Source of the DNA: Xanthomonas hydrangeae
GTDB lineage: Bacteria > Pseudomonadota > Gammaproteobacteria > Xanthomonadales > Xanthomonadaceae
DNA length: 64,000 bases
Direction of reading: 5' to 3'
NCBI GenBank assembly: GCA_905142475.1
Contig: LR990730.1
Location: forward strand, 1,364,001-1,428,000
Below the pieces are notes generated by a model. That model was not told where the DNA came from. It saw only the letters and a list, made by a program, of their open reading frames with translations, and did no database searches. Shown here one piece after another: positions 25,833 through 33,929 of this stretch (positions are counted from its first letter, which is position 1; the number at the start of each line of letters is the position of its first letter). Both the position numbers and the translations under genes were made by a program.

Positions 25833-26630
25833 TCACTGGCGAACAGCTTTGCGTCCTTGTAGGCACTGCACGTGGATACGACGCCAACTGCCGTCGTCGA
25901 TCAGTTTTTCCAATACGCGTCCAAGATCGTCGAAGAAAACTTCCTCAACGCGGTGGATGGATTTACCGTCGCGCTGCAGTTCAACCAGGTACTGTTCAGC
26001 CCCCCGGTCATACGACACGATGACTTGGCCCGAGAATTTCGCAGAGGCAACCGTGAAGCCGATGGCTGGCGGTGTCTTGATGATGTCAGCCGGCAACGGA
26101 TCGACCCATTTAAAGTCTTTGGCGCCTGCATCAACCAGCAGGTGAGTGATGCGCCGGAAGCCGTCAGGTGCAGGTAACTGCTCAAGTTGATTGATAAGGT
26201 CTTTCAGTTCAGAGCAACGAGGTTCAGGCACCGGCAGCTTGGCTGGCGCGTCCCCCAGTACGAAAGTCTGCGCCGTGTACGAATGCCCTTCGGCAGTTCG
26301 CTCGCTACGCTCTTCGGGTGTGTCCGCTCGCAGACCATCAAAGCGACGCCTGGCATAGGGAGTAATCTGCACCTTGGCCCCTTTCTCAGGCACCTCGGTG
26401 ACAAGTGCCCGGTCAAGCACAGCGAACGCCGATCGCCCGGTCTTGACGACGATAGCTTCGTCGGTAGTCGCAACTACTTTTCCCTCAAAGGGTCTCGGAT
26501 CGATGGGGAGGCCTAGTGTGGCGACCTTTGGCTCACCATCGAAGATGTTGTAGTTGATAACGCGTGCGTTAGAAGGCACATGATCGCGAACCAGGTCTGG
26601 CATCTGGGCACGAATGGCTTGTTTGTCCAT
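25833..26630 (-). CDS. Hypothetical ICE protein
   Basis: Protein of 265 residues. The N-terminal half is beta-rich with repeated strand-like runs (PRPFEGKVVATTDEAIVVKTG and FAVLDRALVTEVPEKGAKVQI), suggesting an OB- or SH3-like fold. The C-terminal half is alpha/beta (RITHLLVDAGAKDFKWVDP and KFSGQVIVSYDRGAEQYLVEL). I start at the ATG 26628-26630; the longer frame would begin with TTG in a hairpin leader (26655-26700). I cannot assign a family. A nucleic-acid-binding role would be speculative. Confidence 0.6.
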   Translation of the reverse strand: MDKQAIRAQMPDLVRDHVPSNARVINYNIFDGEPKVATLGLPIDPRPFEGKVVATTDEAIVVKTGRSAFAVLDRALVTEVPEKGAKVQITPYARRRFDGLRADTPEERSERTAEGHSYTAQTFVLGDAPAKLPVPEPRCSELKDLINQLEQLPAPDGFRRITHLLVDAGAKDFKWVDPLPADIIKTPPAIGFTVASAKFSGQVIVSYDRGAEQYLVELQRDGKSIHRVEEVFFDDLGRVLEKLIDDGSWRRIHVQCLQGRKAVRQ

Positions 26631-26654
26631 GGGAAATTCCTTGAAGAAATTCAA

Positions 26655-26700
26655 GGGGCTCCCGCCCGCAAGGGGAGGGAGATCCCTTGCAGGTTGATAA
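26655..26700 (-). promoter_or_regulatory. Leader hairpin upstream of the 25833-26630 gene
   Basis: The minus strand folds as CAAGGG...CCCTTG enclosing CTCCC...GGGAG with a CCCTTGCGGG top, followed by AATTTC, about 25 bases before the start codon. It belongs to the series of leader hairpins in this region. Confidence 0.5.
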
Positions 26701-26728
26701 AAGGCGCAGTGTCACGCCGAGACATATG

Positions 26729-26799
26729 TAACCAGTGTGGCGGGCACACCGTAGCCTTGAAGGTCTAGGCTACCTGGGCATGTTGCTGAACTCGTCAGC
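26729..26799 (-). ncRNA. Structured pseudoknot element, copy P3
   Basis: Same plan as P1 and P2 with different bases. On the minus strand there is a hairpin GCTGA/TCAGC (26785-26799), the shared run ACATGCC, and stem S1 GTAGCC with GGCTAC (26768-26773 and 26751-26756). The loop run CTTCAA is the same as in P1. A nested GTGTG/CACAC hairpin (26735-26749) and a possible S2 between the S1 loop (26762-26767) and TAACC (26729-26733) complete it. It lies between a terminator and the hairpin leader of the next gene. Less certain than P1 and P2 because S2 needs a bulge. Confidence 0.5.
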
Positions 26800-26885
26800 G
26801 GAACATGGCGCTCAGCTTGGCGCGTCGACTGTGTAACGTCGCGCACAAAGGGATACTGGTGAAAGCCCGATTGATACGTGAGAAA

Positions 26886-26917
26886 GATGAAGAAAGAGCC
26901 CCCCGAAGGAGGCTCTT
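26886..26917 (-). terminator. Intrinsic terminator after the 26927-27640 gene
   Basis: Stem AAGAGCCTCC with a CGGGGGGCTCTT arm on the minus strand, followed by TTTCTTC. It starts ten bases past the stop codon. Confidence 0.8.
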
Positions 26918-26926
26918 AGAGATATC

Positions 26927-27640
26927 TCAATCCGCAATGACGGGTAATCCGGCAAGCAGTGGTGCGTCAGGGTCGAAGACCAAGAACCGGGTATCCGCGC
27001 GGCTAGCCAGGTGCAGAATTTCCAGTAACAGTTCGGGTACACCTGCTGACTGCTGCTCCTGAAAAAGCTCTACAGAGCTGCGGCCATCGATGAGCTCCAG
27101 GTTGCGGTCTGTCCACGGCGTGGATACCAGTTTCACACCAATGCAGTGACCATCAGGGATTCGAAAAACTTCAAATAACAGACCTAGCGGAGTCGGCGAA
27201 TCGGCTAATTCTTCGAGGTACTGATTTGCTTCGTCAGTAAGATGGCTTTTACTGATTTCCCACGCCCGGCTGTAATGCCCCGTTTCAAAATTAAGGCGCT
27301 GGATGACGGCACAAGCGTCGGCCCACGAATACGTGTCACCGATATGGATCGGCTGGCCGCCCTCCTCGCACATGACGGCATAGATCACCGCGCGGACGAT
27401 GCCACTGCTCGAATGACCTGAGGCGATCTCGTTTGAGATATCCTGACCATCGATCACTAGTGCATGGTCGTCGTTGAAGATGCACCGATGGCATTTGACA
27501 GATTGATCATGCAGTCGGATCTGAGACTCATGCAGAGTGCGATATATCAGCGCTTGGTCATCATCTGTCGAAATGGCTAGCGTGCGGCCGATACTCAAAT
27601 TCTGATAGCCACGAATGAAAGGATTGGATAACTGGGACAT
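26927..27640 (-). CDS. Hypothetical ICE protein
   Basis: Protein of 237 residues with an alpha/beta look. The N-terminal part contains DQALIYRTLHESQIRLHDQ and CHRCIFNDDHALVIDGQDI with a CxxC (KCHRC). The C-terminal part has SVELFQEQQSAGVPELLLEIL. The single CxxC is not enough for a classic zinc finger. I start at ATG 27638-27640, since the longer frame lies in the leader hairpin. No family is recognised. A perfect hairpin (27704-27727, GCCTGAATC/GATTCAGGC) and a longer enclosing stem (GCATCCGCA/TGCGGATGC) lie just upstream. Confidence 0.55.
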   Translation of the reverse strand: MSQLSNPFIRGYQNLSIGRTLAISTDDDQALIYRTLHESQIRLHDQSVKCHRCIFNDDHALVIDGQDISNEIASGHSSSGIVRAVIYAVMCEEGGQPIHIGDTYSWADACAVIQRLNFETGHYSRAWEISKSHLTDEANQYLEELADSPTPLGLLFEVFRIPDGHCIGVKLVSTPWTDRNLELIDGRSSVELFQEQQSAGVPELLLEILHLASRADTRFLVFDPDAPLLAGLPVIAD

Positions 27641-27703
27641 ATGACTTCTCCGGTGGAAAAACGGAGCCATGTCCTAGCGGACAATAGCATCCGCAGTGAC
27701 GCC

Positions 27704-27727
27704 TGAATCTTGTTCGATTCAGGCGAT
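27704..27727 (-). promoter_or_regulatory. Perfect hairpin between the 27768-28211 and 26927-27640 genes
   Basis: GCCTGAATC pairs with GATTCAGGC across a six-base loop. A second pair, GCATCCGCA with TGCGGATGC, encloses it to form a long interrupted stem. There is no T run directly after it, so a leader structure is more likely than a terminator. Confidence 0.5.
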
Positions 27728-27767
27728 AGTTGATTGAAAGTGCGGATGCACATCCGGGTTTAAATGA

Positions 27768-28211
27768 CTACGAAGATTGCTGTGCCAACTGATTCACAGC
27801 TGCCGTTAGATCAGGCTCGTCCAGTGTGATGCACAGTTGAATAGCTGAGGCCTTTACCGCAATGCGCGTGGCACTCAAGTCGTTGAGTTCAATCGCGTAC
27901 TTTCGAGCGATGATGCGAGCCTGCGCAACAACTGCTTCGATACCCAAGTCGTGTAAGGCTTCGACGACTGCTGCTGGAGATACGACATTGAGGCCGGGTT
28001 GGTATAGCTTGGGGTCAAGCTCATATCCGCTGGCTTCGAACACTGAATCACCTACTCGCAGCTGGAACAGGTCGTCCTTAGGCACGTGGCTTGTGTCAAC
28101 GTTAGCGATGGTAAAGCGCGGGATAGCGAAATTCTCTGGCCAGCCTTCAATGATGATGTCCTTGACCTGATCGTCATCGACGATAACAGCGACAATTGGG
28201 TTTTTTGACAT
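27768..28211 (-). CDS. Hypothetical ICE protein
   Basis: Protein of 147 residues. The N-terminal half is beta-rich with hydrophobic strands (AVIVDDDQVKDIIIEGWPENF). The C-terminal half is helical (VVEALHDLGIEAVVAQARIIARKY). There are no motifs, membrane segments or signal peptide, and no family is recognised. A stem (GGACACTC/GAGTGTTCC, about 28236-28264) followed by a CTTTTC run precedes the start. It is one of a series of single-gene units with leader hairpins. Confidence 0.55.
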   Translation of the reverse strand: MSKNPIVAVIVDDDQVKDIIIEGWPENFAIPRFTIANVDTSHVPKDDLFQLRVGDSVFEASGYELDPKLYQPGLNVVSPAAVVEALHDLGIEAVVAQARIIARKYAIELNDLSATRIAVKASAIQLCITLDEPDLTAAVNQLAQQSS

Positions 28212-28306
28212 GATGCGCTCCTTGAAAAGACTACAAGGAACACTCTCCAGAGGGATGAGTGTCCCTCGTGAGATGGTGTGAAATTAGTTAAAGCGATAGC
28301 TGCAGA

Positions 28307-28693
28307 TCACCAGCCGTCATACTGCACAATCAGTTCTGCAAGCACTTTGCGTCGTTGGAGATCGAGTCCACCAAGATCGGCAAGCCCCTCAAAGCCACAT
28401 CGTTTGAGCATCGCGGCTCCCTTGCGGGCATTGTAGAAACTGACCATGGCAGCGAGGAACATGCGCTCGCCTGAGCTTAAAACACCGAGCGCTTTGCCGA
28501 TCATCAGAACGTTGGGCTGAAGGTCCCACTTGCTGGCCGCTCGGGTGAGTCCATCACTAGTGCCATCGCCGAACCATGCAGCACCAGCAATCTCGACACC
28601 ACATTTCCAGGCTTTGAAGAAGGACCTTGGAGATTGGGTTGAATGCGCAAGTTCCTGTGAGAAATAGTCGAGTGCCCCTTGAGGAAGGTTCAT
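28307..28693 (-). CDS. Hypothetical ICE protein, helical
   Basis: Protein of 128 residues, predicted mostly helical, ending in a zipper-like segment (LADLGGLDLQRRKVLAELIVQYDGW written here only as its position, residues 103-127). The central part LMIGKALGVLSSGERMFLAAM is hydrophobic but not a clear membrane helix. No family is assigned. It is directly upstream of the 27768 gene and downstream of a short gene of 75 codons, all leftward, in the ICE orphan cluster. Confidence 0.55.
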   Translation of the reverse strand: MNLPQGALDYFSQELAHSTQSPRSFFKAWKCGVEIAGAAWFGDGTSDGLTRAASKWDLQPNVLMIGKALGVLSSGERMFLAAMVSFYNARKGAAMLKRCGFEGLADLGGLDLQRRKVLAELIVQYDGW

Positions 28694-28717
28694 GACATCA
28701 CTCCTTTGAGGTTGGGA

Positions 28718-28945
28718 TCAAATATACGAAAGCTGACGCCACTGCCCTGACGTCAGAGCCGCTGCGGCAGCATTGCTGGTGGGGAAATATTCGACGGATT
28801 CGCGGGATACAGGATCGCCGTCTACATCTACGGTGCCGAGGTAGTAGCCTGCAGCACTCCTTAAGACTTGAAGTCGAAGCAGCTTTCCGAGGTGTATTAA
28901 GGCCAGTTGGCCGTAGGGTTCGTCCTCGATGCTGGAGTTCATCAT
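28718..28945 (-). CDS. Small hypothetical protein
   Basis: A 75-residue protein. An AGGAAAA lies nine bases before the double ATG at 28940-28945, so I start there; the longer frame needs a GTG. The core reads GYYLGTVDVDGDPVSRESVEYFP, a likely beta-hairpin unit, followed by a short Ala-rich helix. No family is recognised. Its leader contains pseudoknot copy P2, as the DUF3577 gene leader contains P1. Confidence 0.5.
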   Translation of the reverse strand: MMNSSIEDEPYGQLALIHLGKLLRLQVLRSAAGYYLGTVDVDGDPVSRESVEYFPTSNAAAAALTSGQWRQLSYI

Positions 28946-29016
28946 GGTGTTTTCCTGATAACGATAGAAATCAGCCACGTGCTATTGGCGTGCGGGAGAC
29001 TCCCAGAGGTAGTAGA

Positions 29017-29157
29017 AATGCATCGACGTCGCAGGGACGCTCGTCCGCGAATGATGCGAAGCGAACTGGCTGGGTCAACGCAGAGGATTCCGCGGCGCAA
29101 CCGGCTTGACCCTGGTTGCTGGCGTGATGCTGATTCAATCAGCGACGCAGAGCGGAA
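29017..29157 (-). ncRNA. Structured pseudoknot element, copy P2
   Basis: On the minus strand: hairpin GCTGAT/ATCAGC (29129-29143), S1 GCAACC with GGTTGC (29114-29119 and 29097-29102), and S2 GGGTCAA with TTGACCC (29106-29112 and 29072-29078) crossing S1. A nested CGCGGA/TCTGCG hairpin (29079-29094) and a GTTCGC/GCGGAC hairpin follow. S2, the nested stem and the first hairpin differ from P1 by changes that keep pairing, which is good evidence for the structure. It lies 72 bases before the 28718-28945 gene. Confidence 0.65.
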
Positions 29158-29180
29158 ATTAAGCAGACATGCTCAGGTCG

Positions 29181-30686
29181 TCACTTGGTTAACGGTAACT
29201 GTGAGTACCCGCTTTCAAGGGCCTGCTGCAGGCGCCCCCCCAGCCAGGCCACGCAAGGTACAGCCATGGAATTACCAATTGCTTTATAGCGAGGCGCGTC
29301 GGCTGCTAGCTTGCCGCGGTACGGCACTAACGTGTAATTGTCTGGCATGCCCTGGAGGCGCTCGCATTCCACCGGCATCAGCCGCCGAACCCGCCATTTC
29401 GACCAGGCTGCCCACTCATCTTTCCCAGGAGGCTCCATCATGTATTGAAAGTGAGCCTCCATGCCGGGCTGCAAAATATGCCCTTTGTCGCTACCGCCAG
29501 TACTGGCGCGCAACGTCGCAGATAAACCATCGCCCAATTCAGCGATGGAGCCGCCGACACGGCCACGGAGGGAAACGCTCGCAACCATCGGTCGCCCCTG
29601 ACCGGGCTTTCCTCCACCAGTTGATAGGGAGCCGGCAACTTGACCATGCCCGGACTCCAGGCGCACCTCGCCACGCGAATTCTGTGCAAAAGCAACGCTA
29701 TGCGGCGCGAAAGTGGCGACAATCGGCACACCACGGCCGGAGCCATCCTCGCTGCAGCCTTTGCCGCCGTTGGCGGTATTGAGCGCATGAGCCAAGTGGC
29801 CGGTGAACGACTGTGCTGCGAAGGTCTCCACCTCGAAGTCGCACTTGTGGCCACGGGCTGTCAGGCAGGCTGCCCTGTCGATTGGACCGCTGGAATTCCC
29901 ACCGCCGAAGCAGACCGTCACCGACGCACTGCCATAAGAGCTGCTTAAGCCGTTGACGAAGTGGATTGCGCTATCAGTGCGGCCTGAAGCAACTCCGGCA
30001 GGGATTTGCCACGTTTGGCCGCCCTGCGCAGGATTCCCGTACAAGCTATCGGACTCAAAAAGTACTTCAGCGGGATCGACGTCGTGTCGACCACTTGCCA
30101 CAAGAAACACACGGCGACGTCGTTGGGCGACGCCGAAATATTGTGCGTCAAGTACCCGCCACGCGATGCGACGGCGGGGTCCAGACACACAACCTGCGTG
30201 CGTCCATTTTTTCCCTGCTGGTTCGAGTGCATGGCGTTCCCCTGCCAGTGCACCCAGAAGGCAGCCGAAGGCGTTAGAGCGGTCTGAGAGCACACCTGGG
30301 ACGTTTTCCCAGACGATGACCGATGGAGGTTTCTGGTGTTCCTGACGGGTATGGTCGATGGCATCGGCAAGCTCCGTGTATTTAAGGGTCAAAGCGCCGC
30401 GTGGGTCTTGCAGTCCAAGACGCGTGCCCGCGACGCTGAACGTTTGGCATGGCGTGCCCCCAACCAGGATGTCAGGTGCAGGCACGAGGCCTGTGAGTAC
30501 TTGATCGGCGATCTGTGTCATATCTCCCAGGTTCGGAACGTCGGGATAGTGATGAGCAAGCAAGGCATTTGGGAAAGGATCGATCTCCGAGAACCAGGCC
30601 GGATGCCAACCGAGCGGTTGCCAGGCCAAACTCACGGCCTCGATTCCGCTGCATACACTGCCAAATTGAAGGGTTGTTTCGTTCAT
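29181..30686 (-). CDS. C5-cytosine DNA methyltransferase
   Basis: Enzyme of 501 residues that methylates cytosine C5 in DNA. Motifs in order: motif I FGSVCSGIEA (8-17), motif IV GGTPCQTFSVAG with the catalytic Cys near 79, motif VI ENVPG near 127, motif VIII QRRRRVF near 190, motif IX around RLMPVECERLQGMPDNY, and motif X AIGNSMAVP near the end. The long target-recognition region (about 225-430) is Gly/Ser-rich and phage-like. No cognate endonuclease is adjacent, so it is likely an orphan anti-restriction enzyme of the ICE. A 540-base structured leader (30687-31228) precedes it. Confidence 0.92.
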   Translation of the reverse strand: MNETTLQFGSVCSGIEAVSLAWQPLGWHPAWFSEIDPFPNALLAHHYPDVPNLGDMTQIADQVLTGLVPAPDILVGGTPCQTFSVAGTRLGLQDPRGALTLKYTELADAIDHTRQEHQKPPSVIVWENVPGVLSDRSNAFGCLLGALAGERHALEPAGKKWTHAGCVSGPRRRIAWRVLDAQYFGVAQRRRRVFLVASGRHDVDPAEVLFESDSLYGNPAQGGQTWQIPAGVASGRTDSAIHFVNGLSSSYGSASVTVCFGGGNSSGPIDRAACLTARGHKCDFEVETFAAQSFTGHLAHALNTANGGKGCSEDGSGRGVPIVATFAPHSVAFAQNSRGEVRLESGHGQVAGSLSTGGGKPGQGRPMVASVSLRGRVGGSIAELGDGLSATLRASTGGSDKGHILQPGMEAHFQYMMEPPGKDEWAAWSKWRVRRLMPVECERLQGMPDNYTLVPYRGKLAADAPRYKAIGNSMAVPCVAWLGGRLQQALESGYSQLPLTK

Positions 30687-31228
30687 GTCATATCACCTGT
30701 TTTGGTTGGGGCGAAATCGCCCGTGGCCGCAAGACCGAATGATCGGCGGCGCTTAACGCGATGAAGGAAAATGACAAAGGTGCTGGAGGTATGGACCTCC
30801 AGCGCAGGACAGAGAAACCACCTGTGGGCTGTCGCATGGACTGGCTGTCGTCAAAGCCGCCGCTGCATCAGCTATCGCACCCGACCCGTTTCGTGGCGGG
30901 AGTCGGTATCGTTTGGCACACATCCGCGCACAAAAGGCGCCCGTTGTTTCACCGGCGGGCACCGGCATAGAACACCGTCGTCCCCGAAGGGTCTCCTGGC
31001 CTCTTGCACGCAAGAGGCCAGGAGACCCTTCGGGTCACAGACTGCAATCACCGATCAAGAGGCCACAGAAAGCGGTCTGAAATGAAAATACCTTCATCCC
31101 TCCAGCGGCGGGAACCGCTGGACGCATGCCGTTGCAGAAGGTGGAGGCATGTTGGGGTTGCCCCACTAGATGCGGGACCACGCCTGGCAACCGCTGGAAA
31201 GCGCGGTCGTGGCAGGATGTTTGTGGCG
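30687..31228. other. Gene-free structured leader between topB and the cytosine methyltransferase
   Basis: No gene is visible in these 540 bases. They hold many inverted repeats: a perfect 25-base arm palindrome (30983-31034), GCTGGAGGT/ACCTCCAGC (30782-30803), CCAGCGG/CCGCTGG (31098-31117), TGGGGCAACCCCA (about 31152-31164) and GGGCGATTTCGCCC just before the methyltransferase start. Most would lie in the 5' leader of the methyltransferase transcript. Confidence 0.6.
30983..31034. repeat. 52-base near-perfect palindrome (25-base arms, 2-base spacer)
   Basis: The left arm 30983-31007 and right arm 31010-31034 are exact reverse complements, separated by AC. The arms begin with CCCGAAGGG, itself a small hairpin also seen in other leaders of this region. 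Neither side has a T run, so this is not an ordinary terminator. It could extrude as a cruciform or form a long RNA hairpin. Confidence 0.9.
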
Positions 31229-33250
31229 TCAGTGCGCCTTGGGCGCACTGCGCCGCTTACGTGGGGAGCCACGTTTTGCACCGGGTGACTCGATTGACAC
31301 CGTACCCTTGCACTCCGGATACCGGCTACATGACCAGAAGACACCAGTCTTCCAAGTGCGCTGGCGCGTCGTAGCACCGCACAGAGGGCAAGCCGGACCT
31401 TGGGGGACCCGAATAGACAATGTAGTTCCTCGGTACTGCTGCACCAGCTGAGCGACCCAGGCCGACTGCTTCTCGATGAAAGTGTCCAGCGTCAGTTGGC
31501 CGGTCTCGATCATGTCGAGCGCCTGCTCCCAGATTGCTGTCGTGCCAGGATCAGCGATGGCAGCTGGTACTGCGTCAATCAACGTGAATGCGGCTTCTGA
31601 CGCGCGAACGGATCTACCTCGCTTCACTAGGTAACTGCGCTTTAGCAATCCATTGACGATACTTGCGCGTGTGGCTTCGGTGCCAATGCCAACAGTGTCT
31701 TTGAGCTTTTGTTTCAGACGCGGATCCGAGACCAGCTTCGCAACTCCCTTCATCGCTTTGACCAATTCTCCCTGGGTGTATGGCCGTGGCGGCAGCGTCT
31801 TGAGAGCTTTGCACTCAGCTCCTGTGACCTGACAACTTAGCCCTGCGCGCAGTGGAGGCAGGATTTGGCTGCGGGAAGAGATATCGTCTCCCGCCTCTTC
31901 AGGATCTGCTTTCGGCTCAGCTAGAACCAGATGCCAGCCTCTAACAACGATTTGCTTGCCTACGGCTCGAAGAATCAGGTCTGCACATGACAGCATGGCC
32001 GTCGTGCGGTCGAATTCGTGGTGTGGCAAGAACTGCGCGAGGTAGTGGGCACGTATCAGCCCATAGACTGCCAGCTCTTTCTCGCTCATGGCCGACAAGT
32101 CCGTCGGCTCAAGTGTCGGAATGATGCCGTGATGCGCAGTAACCTTGCCGTCATTCCATGCACGAGACCTTTGCGTGCGATCAACTTGATCAACTACGGA
32201 CTTAAGAGTGGGATCAGATTTGAGCAAGCTGTCCAGGACCGTGGATATCTCGGTGAACATGTTCTCGGGAAGATAGCCGGAGTCTGAGCGTGGATAGGTC
32301 GTGGCTTTATGTGTTTCATAAAGCGACTGTGCAATATCGAGCGTTTCCTGCACATCCAGACCAAATTGCTTCGAGCACACTTCCTGCAAAGTGCTCAGAT
32401 CGAACGGTAAAGGTGGGCCTTCTCGGACTCGCTCGGTTTCAACCGCCTGGACCTGAACTGCGCCGACGGCACGAATTCGTTCAGTTGCCTGGCGGGCAAT
32501 GCTCTCTTGTAGGCATCGGCCAGCATCGTCCGTAACGGACTGCGGAGGAAGCCAAATTGCGAAAAATTGCTGGGCCTCACTGGATAGTCCGACTTCAACT
32601 GTCCAGTATGGAACAGAAACAAAGCGAGCAATTTCCCGGTCTCGATCAACGACCAGCCGCAATGTGGGAGTCTGCACACGTCCGACGGAAAGCACGCCTT
32701 CATAGCCAGCCTGCCTACCTAACACGGTGAACAGGCGGCTGAGGTTCATGCCAATCAGCCAATCTGCACGCGAGCGTGCCAAGGCTGAGAAGTACATTGG
32801 AAGCGTCTCGCTTGAAGGCTTGAGCGCACCCAGCGCCTTGCGGATAGATGCGTCATTTAAGGCGGACAGCCAGAGGCGCTGGATCTTCCCGCGATAACCG
32901 CACAGCTCAATGATTTCGCGGGCGATCAATTCGCCTTCACGGTCGGCATCGGTTGCGATGACTAGTTCGGTTGCCTTGCCAAGCAGTTGCTTGACGACTT
33001 TGAATTGCGAAGCGGTCTTGGGTTTGACCTCAACACGCCATCGCTCAGGAGCAATAGGTAGCTGCTCTAGGGACCAATGTTTGAACTGCTCACCGTAGGC
33101 TTCGGGTGGAGCGGCTTCTACGAGATGCCCGATGCACCAAGTGACTGTGACACCCGAGCCAGTGAAGCACCCATTGCCACGCTGTGTCGCGCCCAGGATT
33201 CGTCCTATATCTTTACCCTGAGAGGGCTTCTCGCAAAGAAATACCCGCAT
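31229..33250 (-). CDS. topB: DNA topoisomerase III
   Basis: Type IA topoisomerase of 673 residues that decatenates and relaxes DNA, probably during ICE replication and transfer. The TOPRIM domain shows CEKPSQGKDI near the start and ATDADREGE near residue 103. The catalytic Tyr is in TTYPRSDSGYLP near residue 317. The C-terminus has a zinc-ribbon-like CPLCG...CSRYPEC (about 618-640) and a basic tail, matching ICE-borne TopB. It starts at ATG 33248-33250. The upstream 680 bases are gene-free, so its promoter probably lies there. Confidence 0.95.
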   Translation of the reverse strand: MRVFLCEKPSQGKDIGRILGATQRGNGCFTGSGVTVTWCIGHLVEAAPPEAYGEQFKHWSLEQLPIAPERWRVEVKPKTASQFKVVKQLLGKATELVIATDADREGELIAREIIELCGYRGKIQRLWLSALNDASIRKALGALKPSSETLPMYFSALARSRADWLIGMNLSRLFTVLGRQAGYEGVLSVGRVQTPTLRLVVDRDREIARFVSVPYWTVEVGLSSEAQQFFAIWLPPQSVTDDAGRCLQESIARQATERIRAVGAVQVQAVETERVREGPPLPFDLSTLQEVCSKQFGLDVQETLDIAQSLYETHKATTYPRSDSGYLPENMFTEISTVLDSLLKSDPTLKSVVDQVDRTQRSRAWNDGKVTAHHGIIPTLEPTDLSAMSEKELAVYGLIRAHYLAQFLPHHEFDRTTAMLSCADLILRAVGKQIVVRGWHLVLAEPKADPEEAGDDISSRSQILPPLRAGLSCQVTGAECKALKTLPPRPYTQGELVKAMKGVAKLVSDPRLKQKLKDTVGIGTEATRASIVNGLLKRSYLVKRGRSVRASEAAFTLIDAVPAAIADPGTTAIWEQALDMIETGQLTLDTFIEKQSAWVAQLVQQYRGTTLSIRVPQGPACPLCGATTRQRTWKTGVFWSCSRYPECKGTVSIESPGAKRGSPRKRRSAPKAH

Positions 33251-33929
33251 ACCGCTCTACCCGAATGTCGTTGCTGAAGTTCATTTGCAACAGCATGTCG
33301 GGACGGATTTATACGGGCAGCAAAGAAGCAGAAATGCAGTATGACCAGCTTGTTGAGTCGCGCTACCCGCGGACTGCTCTGAAGCTGTTTTTGAATGCCA
33401 TATCGATTTTTTCCCTGATTAGCCCTGCCCATCAGCCGGTCGCTCTCTCTACGGGCCCGTAAAACGGGGCCATTTTCACGGAATTTTCAACCGTGTCCGT
33501 GCACGGAGTTGCAACACGGGGCTGGTCCGAGGATTTTTCAATCAGGAAGTCATCGCCGTCTTGAATTAGGCTGGCTTTAGGGAGAAGCGTGGAATTTCTA
33601 TAGCTGAGAGTCAGGGCTAATCACGTGCTTTTTATATTTTTGAGAATTAAAGCCGTCGCGCCCCAACCCCGCGTTTAGCAGCCTATGTCCCACTTGTGAA
33701 AAATCGTAGAGCTGTCGCTACCCCCCAAAAAGTGGGGCGAGCCAAACGCGCGGCAGCCTCGCATCTCTTTGGGATCCCCAGGAGTTCAGGCCCATATGAT
33801 TCTTAACCAAGATTGCGCGTCATCACTATTCTGTCAATGAGACTGGTGTCAACTTGACGCAAGTCTATACAGCTAAACCTTCAGCATTACGCAACAGACC
33901 TGTTCTCTGACCAAGCAAAAGGACACGCT
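33251..33929. other. Divergent intergenic region between topB and the VPA1262-family gene
   Basis: About 680 bases with no credible gene; a 92-codon plus-strand frame near 33184 overlaps topB and is a shadow. It must hold the promoters for leftward topB and rightward VPA1262. Small GC inverted repeats are present (CCCC...GGGG around 33722-33741 and ACGGGCCCGT near 33450), along with an AT-rich run near 33625-33645. I found no reliable -35/-10 pair. Confidence 0.5.

Noticed and set aside
28907..29782. Plus-strand frame of 291 codons
   Set aside because: It overlaps the 3' third of the cytosine methyltransferase in antisense, including motifs IX and X; composition is rich in Arg and Ser as expected of a shadow.
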